Assembly (NCBI RefSeq): GCF_003634015.1
Contig: NZ_RBII01000002.1
Coordinates: 1,018,004-1,082,003, forward strand
From: Litorimonas taeanensis
GTDB taxonomy: Bacteria > Pseudomonadota > Alphaproteobacteria > Caulobacterales > Maricaulaceae
Direction of reading: 5' to 3'
DNA: 64,000 nt
Part shown: one piece after another, positions 7,715-16,272 of the stretch
Position numbering within the stretch: the first letter of the stretch is position 1
Layout of the letters: the number at the start of each line of letters is the position of its first letter
Notes under the pieces: generated by a model
The model's database searches: none
Told to the model about the DNA's origin: nothing
The model's input: the letters and a program-made list of their open reading frames with translations, nothing else
Position numbers and translations under genes: made by a program

Positions 7715-9013
7715 ATGTCAGGACACCCTTCAACATACGAGCCGAAATACGCTGCAACAAAATGGATGGATCAACGCCTACCGATTATTCGGATGGGTGC
7801 AGATTTCATGACGTACCCGTCTCCAAGAAACCTGAATTATTGGTACACATTTGGCGCTATCCTTGCGCTATGTTTAGTTGTTCAAATTATTTCAGGCATC
7901 ATTTTGGCGATGCATTACGTGCCAAGCATTGACGGTGCGTTTGCCTCTGTTCAGCGTATCCGTCGTGATGTGCCATTTGGATGGCTATTACAGCCTATGC
8001 ATGCCGTCGGCGCGTCTATGTTCTTCTTGGCTGTGTATATGCATATGTTCCGCGGCCTATATTATGGATCTTATAAGGCACCACGTGAAGTCCTGTGGAT
8101 TGTGGGTTGCTTGATTTATCTTGTTATGATGGCGACAGCCTTCTTGGGATATACACTACCTTGGGGACAAATGTCTTTCTGGGGAGCTACAGTTATTACT
8201 GGTTTCTTTGGCGCCGTTCCGATTGTTGGCGAGAGCCTACAGCAATGGCTGCTGGGTGGCTATGCGGTTGATAATGCTACGTTGAACCGTTTCTTCGCTC
8301 TGCATTATCTGTTGCCGTTCATCATTGCGGGTCTTGTTGGTTTACATGTATGGGCTTTGCACCATGTTGGGCAAAATAACCCTATCGGCGTGACAGAGAA
8401 AACAAAGTCAGATACTTTGTCTTTCCACCCATATTACACTGTAAAAGATGCCTTTGCCGTAGCGGTGTTCTTGCTGATTTTTGCTTTCTTCCTGTTCTAT
8501 CAACCAGATGCGTTGGGACATGCGGATAACTATATCGAAGCCGACCCAATGAAGACGCCGGCTCATATTGTACCTGAATGGTATTTCTTACCGTTTTACG
8601 CAATTTTGCGGGCTGTTCCTGATAAGCTTGCGGGTATCCTATTGATGGGCGGGGCGATTGTCGTGCTATTCGTGCTGCCTTGGCTCGATACATCAAAAGT
8701 GAAATCCTTACGCTTCCGTCCGGTTGCGCGCGGGTTCTTCTTAATCTTTATCGTGATGTGTTTTGTCCTCGGTTGGTGTGGTGCAGGTACGCCTGATGAT
8801 GTGGCACTGCCATTTGGTTCAAAGATGGTTGATGGTGTCTCTGTAGATTCAGGACTGACATTCTACCGTCTCTCACAAATTGCGACGATCTATTATTTCG
8901 CTTACTTCCTTATAATTCTCCCCGTATTGGGCTTAGTTGAAAAACCCATTAAACGACCTGACTCTATTACGCAGTCAGTATTGGGTGATAAGAAACACGA
9001 AAAAACGGCGTAA
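7715..9013 (+). CDS. petB: Cytochrome b of the bc1 complex
   Basis: Di-haem membrane subunit forming the quinol-oxidising (Qo) and quinone-reducing (Qi) sites. 432 residues, about eight transmembrane helices. Hallmarks: the GW-LQPMHAVGASMFF haem-binding helix, TAFLGYTLPWGQMSFWGATVI, the haem-ligand pair in FALHYLLPF and GLHVWALH, and PEWYF at the Qo site. Co-directional with petA (1 bp gap) and petC (2 bp gap), so tightly coupled. Confidence 0.98.
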   Translation: MSGHPSTYEPKYAATKWMDQRLPIIRMGADFMTYPSPRNLNYWYTFGAILALCLVVQIISGIILAMHYVPSIDGAFASVQRIRRDVPFGWLLQPMHAVGASMFFLAVYMHMFRGLYYGSYKAPREVLWIVGCLIYLVMMATAFLGYTLPWGQMSFWGATVITGFFGAVPIVGESLQQWLLGGYAVDNATLNRFFALHYLLPFIIAGLVGLHVWALHHVGQNNPIGVTEKTKSDTLSFHPYYTVKDAFAVAVFLLIFAFFLFYQPDALGHADNYIEADPMKTPAHIVPEWYFLPFYAILRAVPDKLAGILLMGGAIVVLFVLPWLDTSKVKSLRFRPVARGFFLIFIVMCFVLGWCGAGTPDDVALPFGSKMVDGVSVDSGLTFYRLSQIATIYYFAYFLIILPVLGLVEKPIKRPDSITQSVLGDKKHEKTA

Positions 9014-9015
9014 CC

Positions 9016-9864
9016 ATGACTTCTAAATTACTTAAATCTTTATTTGTCGCTGCGGGCGCGGTCGCCGTAATAGCCACAGGTGGCGCATTTGCGGCAGGTG
9101 GCAGCAGTGACTATAAAATGGAGCACAAGCACTGGCACTTTAATGGGCCGTTTGGGACCTATGATAAAGCGGCAGCGCAGCGCGGCTATCAGGTTTACCG
9201 TGAAGTTTGTTCAAGCTGTCATCAGCTTAAGTTCCTCTCCTTCCGTCACCTCGGTGATAAAGGCGCGCCCTTTCATATGGAAGACTATCCGAACCCGAAT
9301 GATAACCCATATGTAAAGAATTTCGCCGCTGATTGGACGATACAAGATATCGATTCAGATACAGGTGATGTTATTGACCGCCCAGGTATTACTGCGGATA
9401 ATTTCCCGCCAATTTATGCAAATGATGCGGCGGCACGCGCTTCTAATGGTGGGGCGTTGCCCCCGGAGCTATCTGTAATCGTAAAAGCACGCACTGGCGG
9501 TGCAGATTATGTTTACAATCTTCTTACAGCCTATGATGCACATAAGCCTGATGATGTGGAATTAACGCCTGGCCTTTATTATAACCCTGTTATGGAAGGC
9601 GGTAAAATTGCTATGGCCGCTCCCTTATCAGAAGGTATTATAGAATATGCTCCCACAACAGATGCAGAGGGCAATGAGATAGCTGCGCCCGAAGCCACAG
9701 TGGAGCAAATGGCGGCAGATGTGACAGAGTTTTTGGCTTGGTCTGCTGATCCAAAGATGGAGCAGCGTAAAGGCACCGGTATCATGACGATGGTCTATTT
9801 GTTCTTGCTTTCGATCTTATTGTGGTTCTCTTACAAACGAGTCTGGAGACATGTTGAGCATTAG
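9016..9864 (+). CDS. petC: Cytochrome c1 of the bc1 complex
   Basis: Periplasmic haem c subunit passing electrons to soluble cytochrome c. 282 residues: signal peptide to about residue 27, haem motif C65-S-S-C68-H69, a candidate distal Met in the GGKIAMAAPLSEG block, and a C-terminal anchor helix (TMVYLFLLSILLWFSYKRVW). The internal PPELSVIVKAR block is typical of the family. Last gene of petABC; a strong hairpin terminator follows 27 bp after the stop. Confidence 0.97.
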   Translation: MTSKLLKSLFVAAGAVAVIATGGAFAAGGSSDYKMEHKHWHFNGPFGTYDKAAAQRGYQVYREVCSSCHQLKFLSFRHLGDKGAPFHMEDYPNPNDNPYVKNFAADWTIQDIDSDTGDVIDRPGITADNFPPIYANDAAARASNGGALPPELSVIVKARTGGADYVYNLLTAYDAHKPDDVELTPGLYYNPVMEGGKIAMAAPLSEGIIEYAPTTDAEGNEIAAPEATVEQMAADVTEFLAWSADPKMEQRKGTGIMTMVYLFLLSILLWFSYKRVWRHVEH

Positions 9865-9884
9865 TTCAACGCATATTTCTCTTT

Positions 9885-9917
9885 AAAAAAAGCCCCGGTG
9901 ATAATCCGGGGCTTATT
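9885..9917. terminator. Bidirectional terminator, petC / histidine kinase
   Basis: An 8-bp stem AGCCCCGG (9891-9898) with CCGGGGCT (9906-9913) is flanked by an A7 run on the left and a T-rich run on the right. It can serve both convergent genes. Confidence 0.85.
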
Positions 9918-9936
9918 ACATTTAGGGATAGAGATG

Positions 9937-11088
9937 TTACAGGATCAATGTGAAGCGCGAGCCATCTGGTAAGGGCTGATAATGAATGTCACCGCCAATG
10001 ACATCTGCACTTTGTTTCACCATATAGAGTCCTAATCCGGTACCCTCGGCAGCTTTGGTATGAAAGCGTTCGAACATTTCAAAAAGACGATCTCGGTAGG
10101 CTTCTTCAATGCCCAGGCCGTTATCTTGGATAAAGAGTACCAAATGCCCGTCCGCATCATATGTAGAAATTTTAATTGTAGGCTCGGCTTTGCTCATATC
10201 TCTATATTTTATGGCATTAGAAATCAGATTATTAATAATGAGGGCCAGCCGAGTTTTCTTCGTGCTAATGGGCCGAGAAAAATTTAAATCTTTGATAACT
10301 GTGATACTTTCCATGCCGTCCAAGTGACTTAAAAGAGACAAACTATCATCTATGAGGTGATCCACTAAGAGGGTTTGGTTACATTCCTTTGAGAGCTTAG
10401 TCTGTGTTAAAGATAGAATATCATCCGCTAGGCTATAGAGCTTTTGCAAGGATCTAAGCGATATATTTCGAAACTTATTAGATTTTTCTATATTGCCGTC
10501 TTCTGCAAATTTCTCAGCTAATTGGAGCATGCTTATTGATGAGCGGAGAGGGGAGCGAAAATCATGCGAAATTTGGTAGGATAACCGTTGAAGCTCATCA
10601 TTAGCATTCACCAAAGCTTCTTTGGCATCTTTCTCTTCGGTGATATCTTGAATTTGGGAAATAAAATAAAGAGGTTTATTATTGTCATCTCTTACAAGTG
10701 AGACTGTTAGTAAAACCCAGATAATTTTTTTATCTTTACGATAATAGCGTTTTTCCATTGAATAGGTTTGTATCTCGCCAGCTAAAAGGCGATTTACATA
10801 ATCCAAGTCCATAGCCAAATCATCGGGATGGGTGACGGTCTGGAAGTCAATATTCAGTAATTCTGATTCTGTGTAACCTAGAATGTCACAAATTGCCTTA
10901 TTGGCTTTGAACCACTTTCCATTGGGAAGCAAAAGCGCCATGCCAATGGCTGAGTGTTCCATGGCAAGCTTAAACAGATCATAATCTTGTAAATTTGTCG
11001 TTGTTTCAGACCTGAAGTGTTGAGTGGCTAAAGTGCTGTTCAAAGGTCGACTGGGAAAAGGCGTTACACTATTGTTTTTCTCAGACAT
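9937..11088 (-). CDS. PAS-domain sensor histidine kinase (soluble)
   Basis: 383 residues, no transmembrane segment, so a cytoplasmic sensor. A PAS domain with PAC motif spans about 38-152 (IGMALLLPNGKWFKANKA through ISQIQDITEEK). The HisKA domain carries phospho-acceptor His175 in QISHDFRSPL. The HATPase domain has the N box (LIINNLISNAIKYRD), G1 (QDNGLGI) and G2 (GTGLGLYMVK). No receiver domain and no adjacent response regulator, so it is an orphan kinase. The PAS ligand is unknown. Convergent with petC. Confidence 0.92.
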   Translation of the reverse strand: MSEKNNSVTPFPSRPLNSTLATQHFRSETTTNLQDYDLFKLAMEHSAIGMALLLPNGKWFKANKAICDILGYTESELLNIDFQTVTHPDDLAMDLDYVNRLLAGEIQTYSMEKRYYRKDKKIIWVLLTVSLVRDDNNKPLYFISQIQDITEEKDAKEALVNANDELQRLSYQISHDFRSPLRSSISMLQLAEKFAEDGNIEKSNKFRNISLRSLQKLYSLADDILSLTQTKLSKECNQTLLVDHLIDDSLSLLSHLDGMESITVIKDLNFSRPISTKKTRLALIINNLISNAIKYRDMSKAEPTIKISTYDADGHLVLFIQDNGLGIEEAYRDRLFEMFERFHTKAAEGTGLGLYMVKQSADVIGGDIHYQPLPDGSRFTLIL

Positions 11089-11249
11089 AATAAACCAGTA
11101 AAGACGATGAACTCAAATACTACCTAAGATATCTTAATATCGTGTTATCCCTAATCAATAGCGCATTTCATTCTCATTCTAGAGACGTAAACACAAAGGC
11201 TTCACCCAGTTCAGGAAATTGAAACGTCCAGAATGGATATAGAAAAAGG

Positions 11250-11687
11250 TTAAGTCGTCAAAAAATGCCCATGGAGTGTGGCAATAGGAGAGTCAAAATT
11301 CTCCTGCCAAGCTCTTACGCGAACATTCGCAACGCGGCTACCTTGTTTGAAAATTTGAGCGCGTGCATAGGTCTCTACGGGTTTTCCTCTGCGCAAATAA
11401 TCAATATTGATGCCGATCGGTTTAGGGTAAGTACCTTCAGGGTTTGACATAATCAGCTGCGCAATGGCGCAAACTTCCATCATTCCGCCGACGCAACCGC
11501 CATGTAAAGCCGGCAAGGTAGGGTTCCCAATATTATCTTGCGAGTATGGCAATATGAGGGTGAATTCTTCGCCCATGAAAAAGGGCTTTACGCCAATTGT
11601 GACGGCATAAGGAATAGATTCAAGTAACGCACGTACATCGGGGAAGCTCTCAGAAGGCTTTGTTGATTTTGGGTCTACTCGGCTCAT
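11250..11687 (-). CDS. PaaI-family hot-dog thioesterase (second of pair)
   Basis: 145 residues. Hot-dog fold with LPALHGGCVGGMMEVCAIAQL, the helix motif in which the catalytic Asp/Asn is usually replaced or shifted, and the YLRRGKP block of acyl-CoA thioesterases. The ATG at 11687 was chosen because it overlaps the upstream stop as ATGA; a longer start at 11732 would overlap by 49 bp. Paralogous to the upstream gene. Probably hydrolyses acyl-CoAs; substrate unknown. Confidence 0.8.
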   Translation of the reverse strand: MSRVDPKSTKPSESFPDVRALLESIPYAVTIGVKPFFMGEEFTLILPYSQDNIGNPTLPALHGGCVGGMMEVCAIAQLIMSNPEGTYPKPIGINIDYLRRGKPVETYARAQIFKQGSRVANVRVRAWQENFDSPIATLHGHFLTT

Positions 11688-12142
11688 GCCATATCCTCCG
11701 CCGTAACTCTGGGGCCTGTGGCCATAAAGCAAGCTTGTGATGTGGCAACAGGGTCATTCTCATCGCCTTGATGTGCAACGGCTCGGATGAAGGCCACATG
11801 TTTTGTAGCTTTATAGCAATGCGCTTCGGCAATGATTGTCTTTTCAGGGGTTGCGGCCCGCATATAATCAATACGCAGGGAAAGCGTTGCTGTTGCCCCG
11901 AGAGTATCAAAGCCAGCAACCGCCGCGAGGCCAGAGGCTTGGTCGAGTAATGTCGTAACCGCGCCGCCATGAATAACAGCATTTTTTTTATCACCGACAA
12001 TCTCAGGATTATAAGGGAGTGACATTGTTGCACGCCCTTTATCAACGGCCACAAATTTCATACCGAGTTTTTGAGCATGGGGCGTGCCGGTGATAAAGCC
12101 AGGGGCCATTTCCCATAAGCGTTCCAGAAATTTGTCACTCAT
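11684..12142 (-). CDS. PaaI-family hot-dog thioesterase (first of pair)
   Basis: 152 residues. Hot-dog signature VIHGGAVTTLLDQASGLAA, with the HGG turn and an Asp in the following helix as candidate catalytic residue, then LRIDYMRAATPEKTI. It overlaps its paralogue by four bases (ATGA) and follows the esterase gene by 50 bp, so it belongs to the pdxY-esterase-thioesterase operon. Acyl-CoA hydrolase activity is inferred from the family. Confidence 0.85.
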   Translation of the reverse strand: MSDKFLERLWEMAPGFITGTPHAQKLGMKFVAVDKGRATMSLPYNPEIVGDKKNAVIHGGAVTTLLDQASGLAAVAGFDTLGATATLSLRIDYMRAATPEKTIIAEAHCYKATKHVAFIRAVAHQGDENDPVATSQACFMATGPRVTAEDMA

Positions 12143-12192
12143 TTATTTGTCCTTCAATGAAGTGCCCGTCTTTAGATTCGTTATTTAAGCTA

Positions 12193-13329
12193 TCACAAAG
12201 CAGAGTAGACGGCATCAATAATGCGTCTTGGGCGTTGATCGCCTAATAGAGAGTTTTGTTGCCTATTCATAACATAGGCTCCGTGAAGCCCAGTATCGGG
12301 ATCTGCAAACACACAAGATCCGCCCCATCCGCTGTGTCCGAGGGTTTTCTCACCTGTTCCATAAAAGTAATTAGGTGGATTATACATTACGCCGGCAGCA
12401 AAGGTCAGGTTAAAGGGTAAGACTAAGTCAGGGCCATTAATGCGCGGTTTTCTAAAAGCCTCAAGCGTGTCTTCGCTAAGAATATGGCTTTCGCCGCATC
12501 GCCCATTTATAAGAATTTGCATTAAAGTGGCGAGGCCCCTGGCTGAGGCATGACCATTAGACCCAGCCATTTCAGCCTCGCGCCAAGCTTTGACACTGAC
12601 CCCGCCCGAAGAAGACCAGGGCTGCAGAAACGCAGCCCGCGTCGCGGTATTAAGCTCGCCTAAATCAGGAAGCTTTTTAGGTTTCATCATTTGGGCACAA
12701 CGTTCATGTTCACTCTCTGGCAACCCAATCCAGACATCAGCGCCAAATGGTTCTGCTAATTCTTTACGAAGTATCGTCCCTAGGCTTCTTAGGTCTTTAT
12801 CAGCAAGCCGCGCAATTTCACCGGCAAGAAAGCCATATGTGAGAGGGTGATAGCCAGATTGCGAAGTGGGTGGAAAAATAGGCTTTTGTGCCGCTAGTGT
12901 GTTAATCGTTTTATCCCAATCAAGCCAATCAGTGGGTTTGAAAGTGTCATCTGTTATGCCTGACAAGCCGCTTTGATGAGACATGACTTCTGCAATTGTC
13001 AAATCGCCTTTGCCGTGTTGAGCGAATTCAGGCCAAAGCGTTGCTACGATTTGGTTATAGCCCAAGCGGTCATTTTCAGCGAGCCAAGCAATGACAAGCG
13101 CTGCTAATGCTTTCCCCGAAGAGTAGACACTGAAAAGCGTTTCGGAGGTGACAGCTTTGGTTTTAGCCCGATCTGTCCAACCCCCTTTTAAATCTAGTAA
13201 GGTTTCTCCATCTCGCATTAAGCAAAACTGTGCCCCTAACTCATCGTCATCACTGAAATTAGTTTTAAAGGCGCTAACTGCAGTTTCTAATCCTGCAACA
13301 GCAAAGATATCAAAAGGTGTGTCGGTCAT
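12193..13329 (-). CDS. Beta-lactamase-family serine hydrolase (EstB/class C-like esterase)
   Basis: 378 residues without a signal peptide, hence probably cytoplasmic. The S70-S-G-K73 motif (SxxK) follows LFSVYS, a tyrosine motif lies in GYHPLTYGFLAGEI, and HSGWGG stands where KTG lies in beta-lactamases. This matches the EstB-like carboxylesterase branch of the beta-lactamase superfamily rather than a true antibiotic-degrading enzyme. It overlaps the pdxY stop by four bases (ATGA). Confidence 0.87.
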   Translation of the reverse strand: MTDTPFDIFAVAGLETAVSAFKTNFSDDDELGAQFCLMRDGETLLDLKGGWTDRAKTKAVTSETLFSVYSSGKALAALVIAWLAENDRLGYNQIVATLWPEFAQHGKGDLTIAEVMSHQSGLSGITDDTFKPTDWLDWDKTINTLAAQKPIFPPTSQSGYHPLTYGFLAGEIARLADKDLRSLGTILRKELAEPFGADVWIGLPESEHERCAQMMKPKKLPDLGELNTATRAAFLQPWSSSGGVSVKAWREAEMAGSNGHASARGLATLMQILINGRCGESHILSEDTLEAFRKPRINGPDLVLPFNLTFAAGVMYNPPNYFYGTGEKTLGHSGWGGSCVFADPDTGLHGAYVMNRQQNSLLGDQRPRRIIDAVYSAL

Positions 13330-14174
13330 GTGTTAATTACTCGGCTGCTCAGATGCGGCGCATTAATTAAAGCGTCTTGTGTTTCAATGAGAGGTAATTC
13401 TCTGCGCCCCGATTGGTTGGAGGTCATCGCATTGGCAGCTTTCATGATGGCAAATATTGACCCCACAGCCCGTTCGGTTGCAGTGATTGATGATAAGCCA
13501 GAGAGCTTATGCCCCAGCACCGTCGCGGCAAGCGCGTCACCGCCGCCATGTGGGACTGTACTAAAGCGCTTATGGGAGACTTGAACAACGCTGTCTTGAT
13601 TAGTCCAAATAGCGCCAATTTCGTCATGACTATCATGGGATTCAGGAGCAGAGGTAATAAGCGATTCTGGCGCTAAACTGCGTGCGGCTTCAATCATATC
13701 TTTATGGCTGCTAAAGTTTTGTCCGACAAGATATGACAACTCCCAGACATTCGGCGTAATCATGTCCGCTAAAGGGATGAGAGTCTTGGCAATAGCCTCG
13801 GCCCGCGTGGCTGGAATATAAAGCGCGCCATTATCCCCCATGACTGGATCAATAAGAGTGAAGGCGCTTTTATTGTTTCGTTTGATTTCCTGAATGATGT
13901 CTGCGCACAAGTCTATATGGCTATCTTGTCCCAGATAGCCCGATAAGACTGCGTCGAACTTGATATCTTGTTGACGGATTGCGGACCACATTTTTCGTAG
14001 CACATCCGCTTCGACACTGCCGCCTCCTGGGTCACCCCACCCAGGGTGACGACCCATAAGCGTTGTAGGCAGGACGATGGCTTCTATGCCCAAGCGCCGT
14101 AAGCAAAACGCGGCTGCATTTGCGCCGACCTGACTGGCGGCAACAAAAGACGATATAATAAGAACCGTTTTCAA
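13326..14174 (-). CDS. pdxY: Pyridoxal kinase
   Basis: Ribokinase-like kinase phosphorylating pyridoxal in B6 salvage. 282 residues. Motifs: the substrate-binding VLPTTLMGRHPGWGDPGGG region, VLSGYLG, LIDPVMGDNGALY, and ITPNVWELSYL. The anion-hole/catalytic loop reads HGGGDALAA, where most family members have GTGD; the catalytic Asp is kept but the Thr is Gly. First gene of a four-gene operon. A pyridoxamine kinase role is also possible. Confidence 0.85.
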   Translation of the reverse strand: MKTVLIISSFVAASQVGANAAAFCLRRLGIEAIVLPTTLMGRHPGWGDPGGGSVEADVLRKMWSAIRQQDIKFDAVLSGYLGQDSHIDLCADIIQEIKRNNKSAFTLIDPVMGDNGALYIPATRAEAIAKTLIPLADMITPNVWELSYLVGQNFSSHKDMIEAARSLAPESLITSAPESHDSHDEIGAIWTNQDSVVQVSHKRFSTVPHGGGDALAATVLGHKLSGLSSITATERAVGSIFAIMKAANAMTSNQSGRRELPLIETQDALINAPHLSSRVINT

Positions 14175-14315
14175 GGTTTATACTGTGTCCTATACATGCG
14201 CTGGGCCCTACTCATCTTGCAATACATGGCCCCTCTTGACCTCTACGCAAGGGCGAGGCAAGGCGCAGAATTGAATAGTCCGCCATTAGATGTAAGAAAG
14301 ATGAAAATATAAACG

Positions 14316-14666
14316 ATGACGCTTACAATTTATCACAATCCTCGATGTTCAAAGTCTCGCCAAACATTGGCAATAATTGAAGCCGCGGGGCAATCGCCCG
14401 AAATTGTTCGTTATTTAGAGAACCCGTTATCAACCGAGGAGATTAAAACCTTACTTTCCAAGTTAGGGCTAACGGACCCTCGAGATATTATGCGAAAAGG
14501 CGAGGCTATTTATAAAGAGCTTGGTTTGAAGTGTGAGACGGATGCGCAGGCCTTGATTGAGGCCATCGCAAGTCACCCCAAGCTCTTAGAGCGTCCAATT
14601 GTTGTAAAGGGGAGTGAAGCCATAATGGGGCGGCCCCCTGAGAATGTTAATAAGCTTTTACCGTAG
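14316..14666 (+). CDS. arsC: Glutaredoxin-type arsenate reductase (ArsC/Spx family)
   Basis: 116 residues. Catalytic Cys11 in YHNPRCSKSR, the LxxPLS-TEEI and R-KGEAIYKELGL blocks, and HPKLLERPIVV with the arginines that bind oxyanion. It reduces As(V) to As(III) with glutathione/glutaredoxin. It stands alone: no arsR, arsB or acr3 nearby, so a general YfgD-like role is possible. Confidence 0.88.
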   Translation: MTLTIYHNPRCSKSRQTLAIIEAAGQSPEIVRYLENPLSTEEIKTLLSKLGLTDPRDIMRKGEAIYKELGLKCETDAQALIEAIASHPKLLERPIVVKGSEAIMGRPPENVNKLLP

Positions 14667-14735
14667 ACGGTTAAAAAAGCATGTAAAAACCCAAAGTTTA
14701 AACGGCTTGTTAAGCAAAACACGTCATTCCTTTCG

Positions 14736-14743
14736 TTAACCAT
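14736..14743 (+). promoter_or_regulatory. TTAACCAT, CtrA half-site-like motif
   Basis: TTAACCAT lies 50 bp upstream of the first lipobox-barrel gene. The same TTAACC(A/C)T occurs upstream of its two paralogues. CtrA half-sites contain TTAA(C), so control by the nearby CtrA is plausible but unproven. Confidence 0.35.
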
Positions 14744-14793
14744 GGTTGAATTTCCGCGTTTGTGCGGTGGTTTGCGAATTCAGGGGATGTTAC

Positions 14794-16131
14794 ATGCGTC
14801 TTGTTTTATGTGCCGTATCTACGATTGCCTTATCGGGCTGTTCTTGGTTGGGCGGCTATACGAGCGAAGGATATCAGAGCTATAATAAAGGTCAGGCGCA
14901 ATCTGGCGCCTATGCCTATAATCAGGGTGGATACCAAAATTCTGCAAGCCGATGCCAAATTCAAAGTCCTCAGCAGCCCATACCACGCGGCTGCGATCCA
15001 GCCTCGGTCACATTAGCGACTTCCGCTTATGGCGCTTCGAATAATTACGGCGCGACAAACGGTTTTCCGCAAAGACCGCAATTTGGTCAACCCACTCAGA
15101 CCTCGGGCAGTTATGGCTCGCATGCTTCAGTCGCTAATCAACAGGGTTCAAATTACAGACGTCAAAAGTCCGCACTGCGAAAACCAAAGTTTCGCGGGAC
15201 TTTGAGCCTCGGCGGAGAAAAAAGCTTTAGTGGTGACGCATTTGATTATGCTGACTTCCCAACTATCCCTGCCACTGGCCTGCCATCTGATCCTACTATA
15301 AACTATATACCAAATGTGTATGCGGAAGGCAGCACATCAGGTTCTGTGGCCTCAGGTCAAACCGTCACAACGAATTATACGGCCGGGCCGAGAGATGCCG
15401 CTTCGCCATTACTCTATGACCGGAAAACCGCCAAATCCAAATCTTTTGATGACGTTTGGTCAACACCAGCCCGCATTGCTATTGGTGGAGAATATATACT
15501 TTCACCTAAAAATACGGTTTTCGTAAATGCAGCTTACTCAGCGGCAGAAGGGAAGTCAGGTACGGCAGCCTCCGTCGTGGCGACACTCTTTAGAACCGAA
15601 ACCACACAAGCCTATGATGATATGAACATGGCAGACGGCCCAGCCTCGGTGAATACGTTTTTTATCCCCGATGAGGAAATCGCGACTTTCTCTGCCGATT
15701 TTTCAGATATGAAACGATATGATCTGGAAGTGGGCGCGCGTCATTATTTTAACCCAATATCAAAATCTGATGGCCTCAACACAGTCACACCCTTTGTTTC
15801 AGCTTCTGCTGGGGCCTCTCACTATAATGCTGTGTCATATAAAACCGACCAAAAGCAGAGGTTTTATGAGCAAGCCTTTAACGACCCAGATGGTGAGTCC
15901 ACTCAATTTTACAATATAGATGGCCAGGAAACCAAGGTTGAGCTCTATGATAGCCAATGGGTTCCATCAGGGCAGTTAAATGCAGGTGTTGAGTGGCAAG
16001 TGACGCCGCGCACAGGTCTAGCCTTTGAAACAGGTGTGCGTGTTGAAGGTGCTCGGAAGTATTCAAATGATGAGAAGGGTGACACCAACATCGCTATCCC
16101 ATTCACAATTCGCGGTAGCTATAATTTCTAG
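14794..16131 (+). CDS. Lipobox beta-barrel protein, paralogue 1 of 3
   Basis: 445 residues from the ATG at 14794, chosen because it gives a type II signal peptide (lipobox ALSGC, lipidated Cys16) behind an AGGGG Shine-Dalgarno; an upstream in-frame ATG adds 16 unrelated residues. Residues 17-140 are low-complexity, rich in Tyr, Gly, Gln, Ser and Asn. The remainder is strand-rich (RIAIGGEYILS, VFVNAAYSAAEG, MKRYDLEVGARHYF, TGLAFETGVRV) and ends IRGSYNF, an outer-membrane barrel C-terminus with terminal Phe. It shares this C-terminal block with the next two genes. Function unknown; an outer-membrane or surface role is inferred. Confidence 0.75.
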   Translation: MRLVLCAVSTIALSGCSWLGGYTSEGYQSYNKGQAQSGAYAYNQGGYQNSASRCQIQSPQQPIPRGCDPASVTLATSAYGASNNYGATNGFPQRPQFGQPTQTSGSYGSHASVANQQGSNYRRQKSALRKPKFRGTLSLGGEKSFSGDAFDYADFPTIPATGLPSDPTINYIPNVYAEGSTSGSVASGQTVTTNYTAGPRDAASPLLYDRKTAKSKSFDDVWSTPARIAIGGEYILSPKNTVFVNAAYSAAEGKSGTAASVVATLFRTETTQAYDDMNMADGPASVNTFFIPDEEIATFSADFSDMKRYDLEVGARHYFNPISKSDGLNTVTPFVSASAGASHYNAVSYKTDQKQRFYEQAFNDPDGESTQFYNIDGQETKVELYDSQWVPSGQLNAGVEWQVTPRTGLAFETGVRVEGARKYSNDEKGDTNIAIPFTIRGSYNF

Positions 16132-16154
16132 CCATCAACCCACCACACTAACAG

Positions 16155-16162
16155 TTAACCCT
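16155..16162 (+). promoter_or_regulatory. TTAACCCT motif upstream of paralogue 2
   Basis: Second TTAACC(A/C)T occurrence in the cluster, 110 bp upstream of the second paralogue's ATG. Possible CtrA half-site; weak evidence on its own. Confidence 0.3.
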
Positions 16163-16272
16163 ATAAAAGCTTGAAAATTAAGGTTTTGTTTCCGATTTGA
16201 AAACGCTTTCTTAAACATAATCTGTTTTTATTTGAGACAAGAAAAACGCTTAACGAGAAAATGGAGACCGAA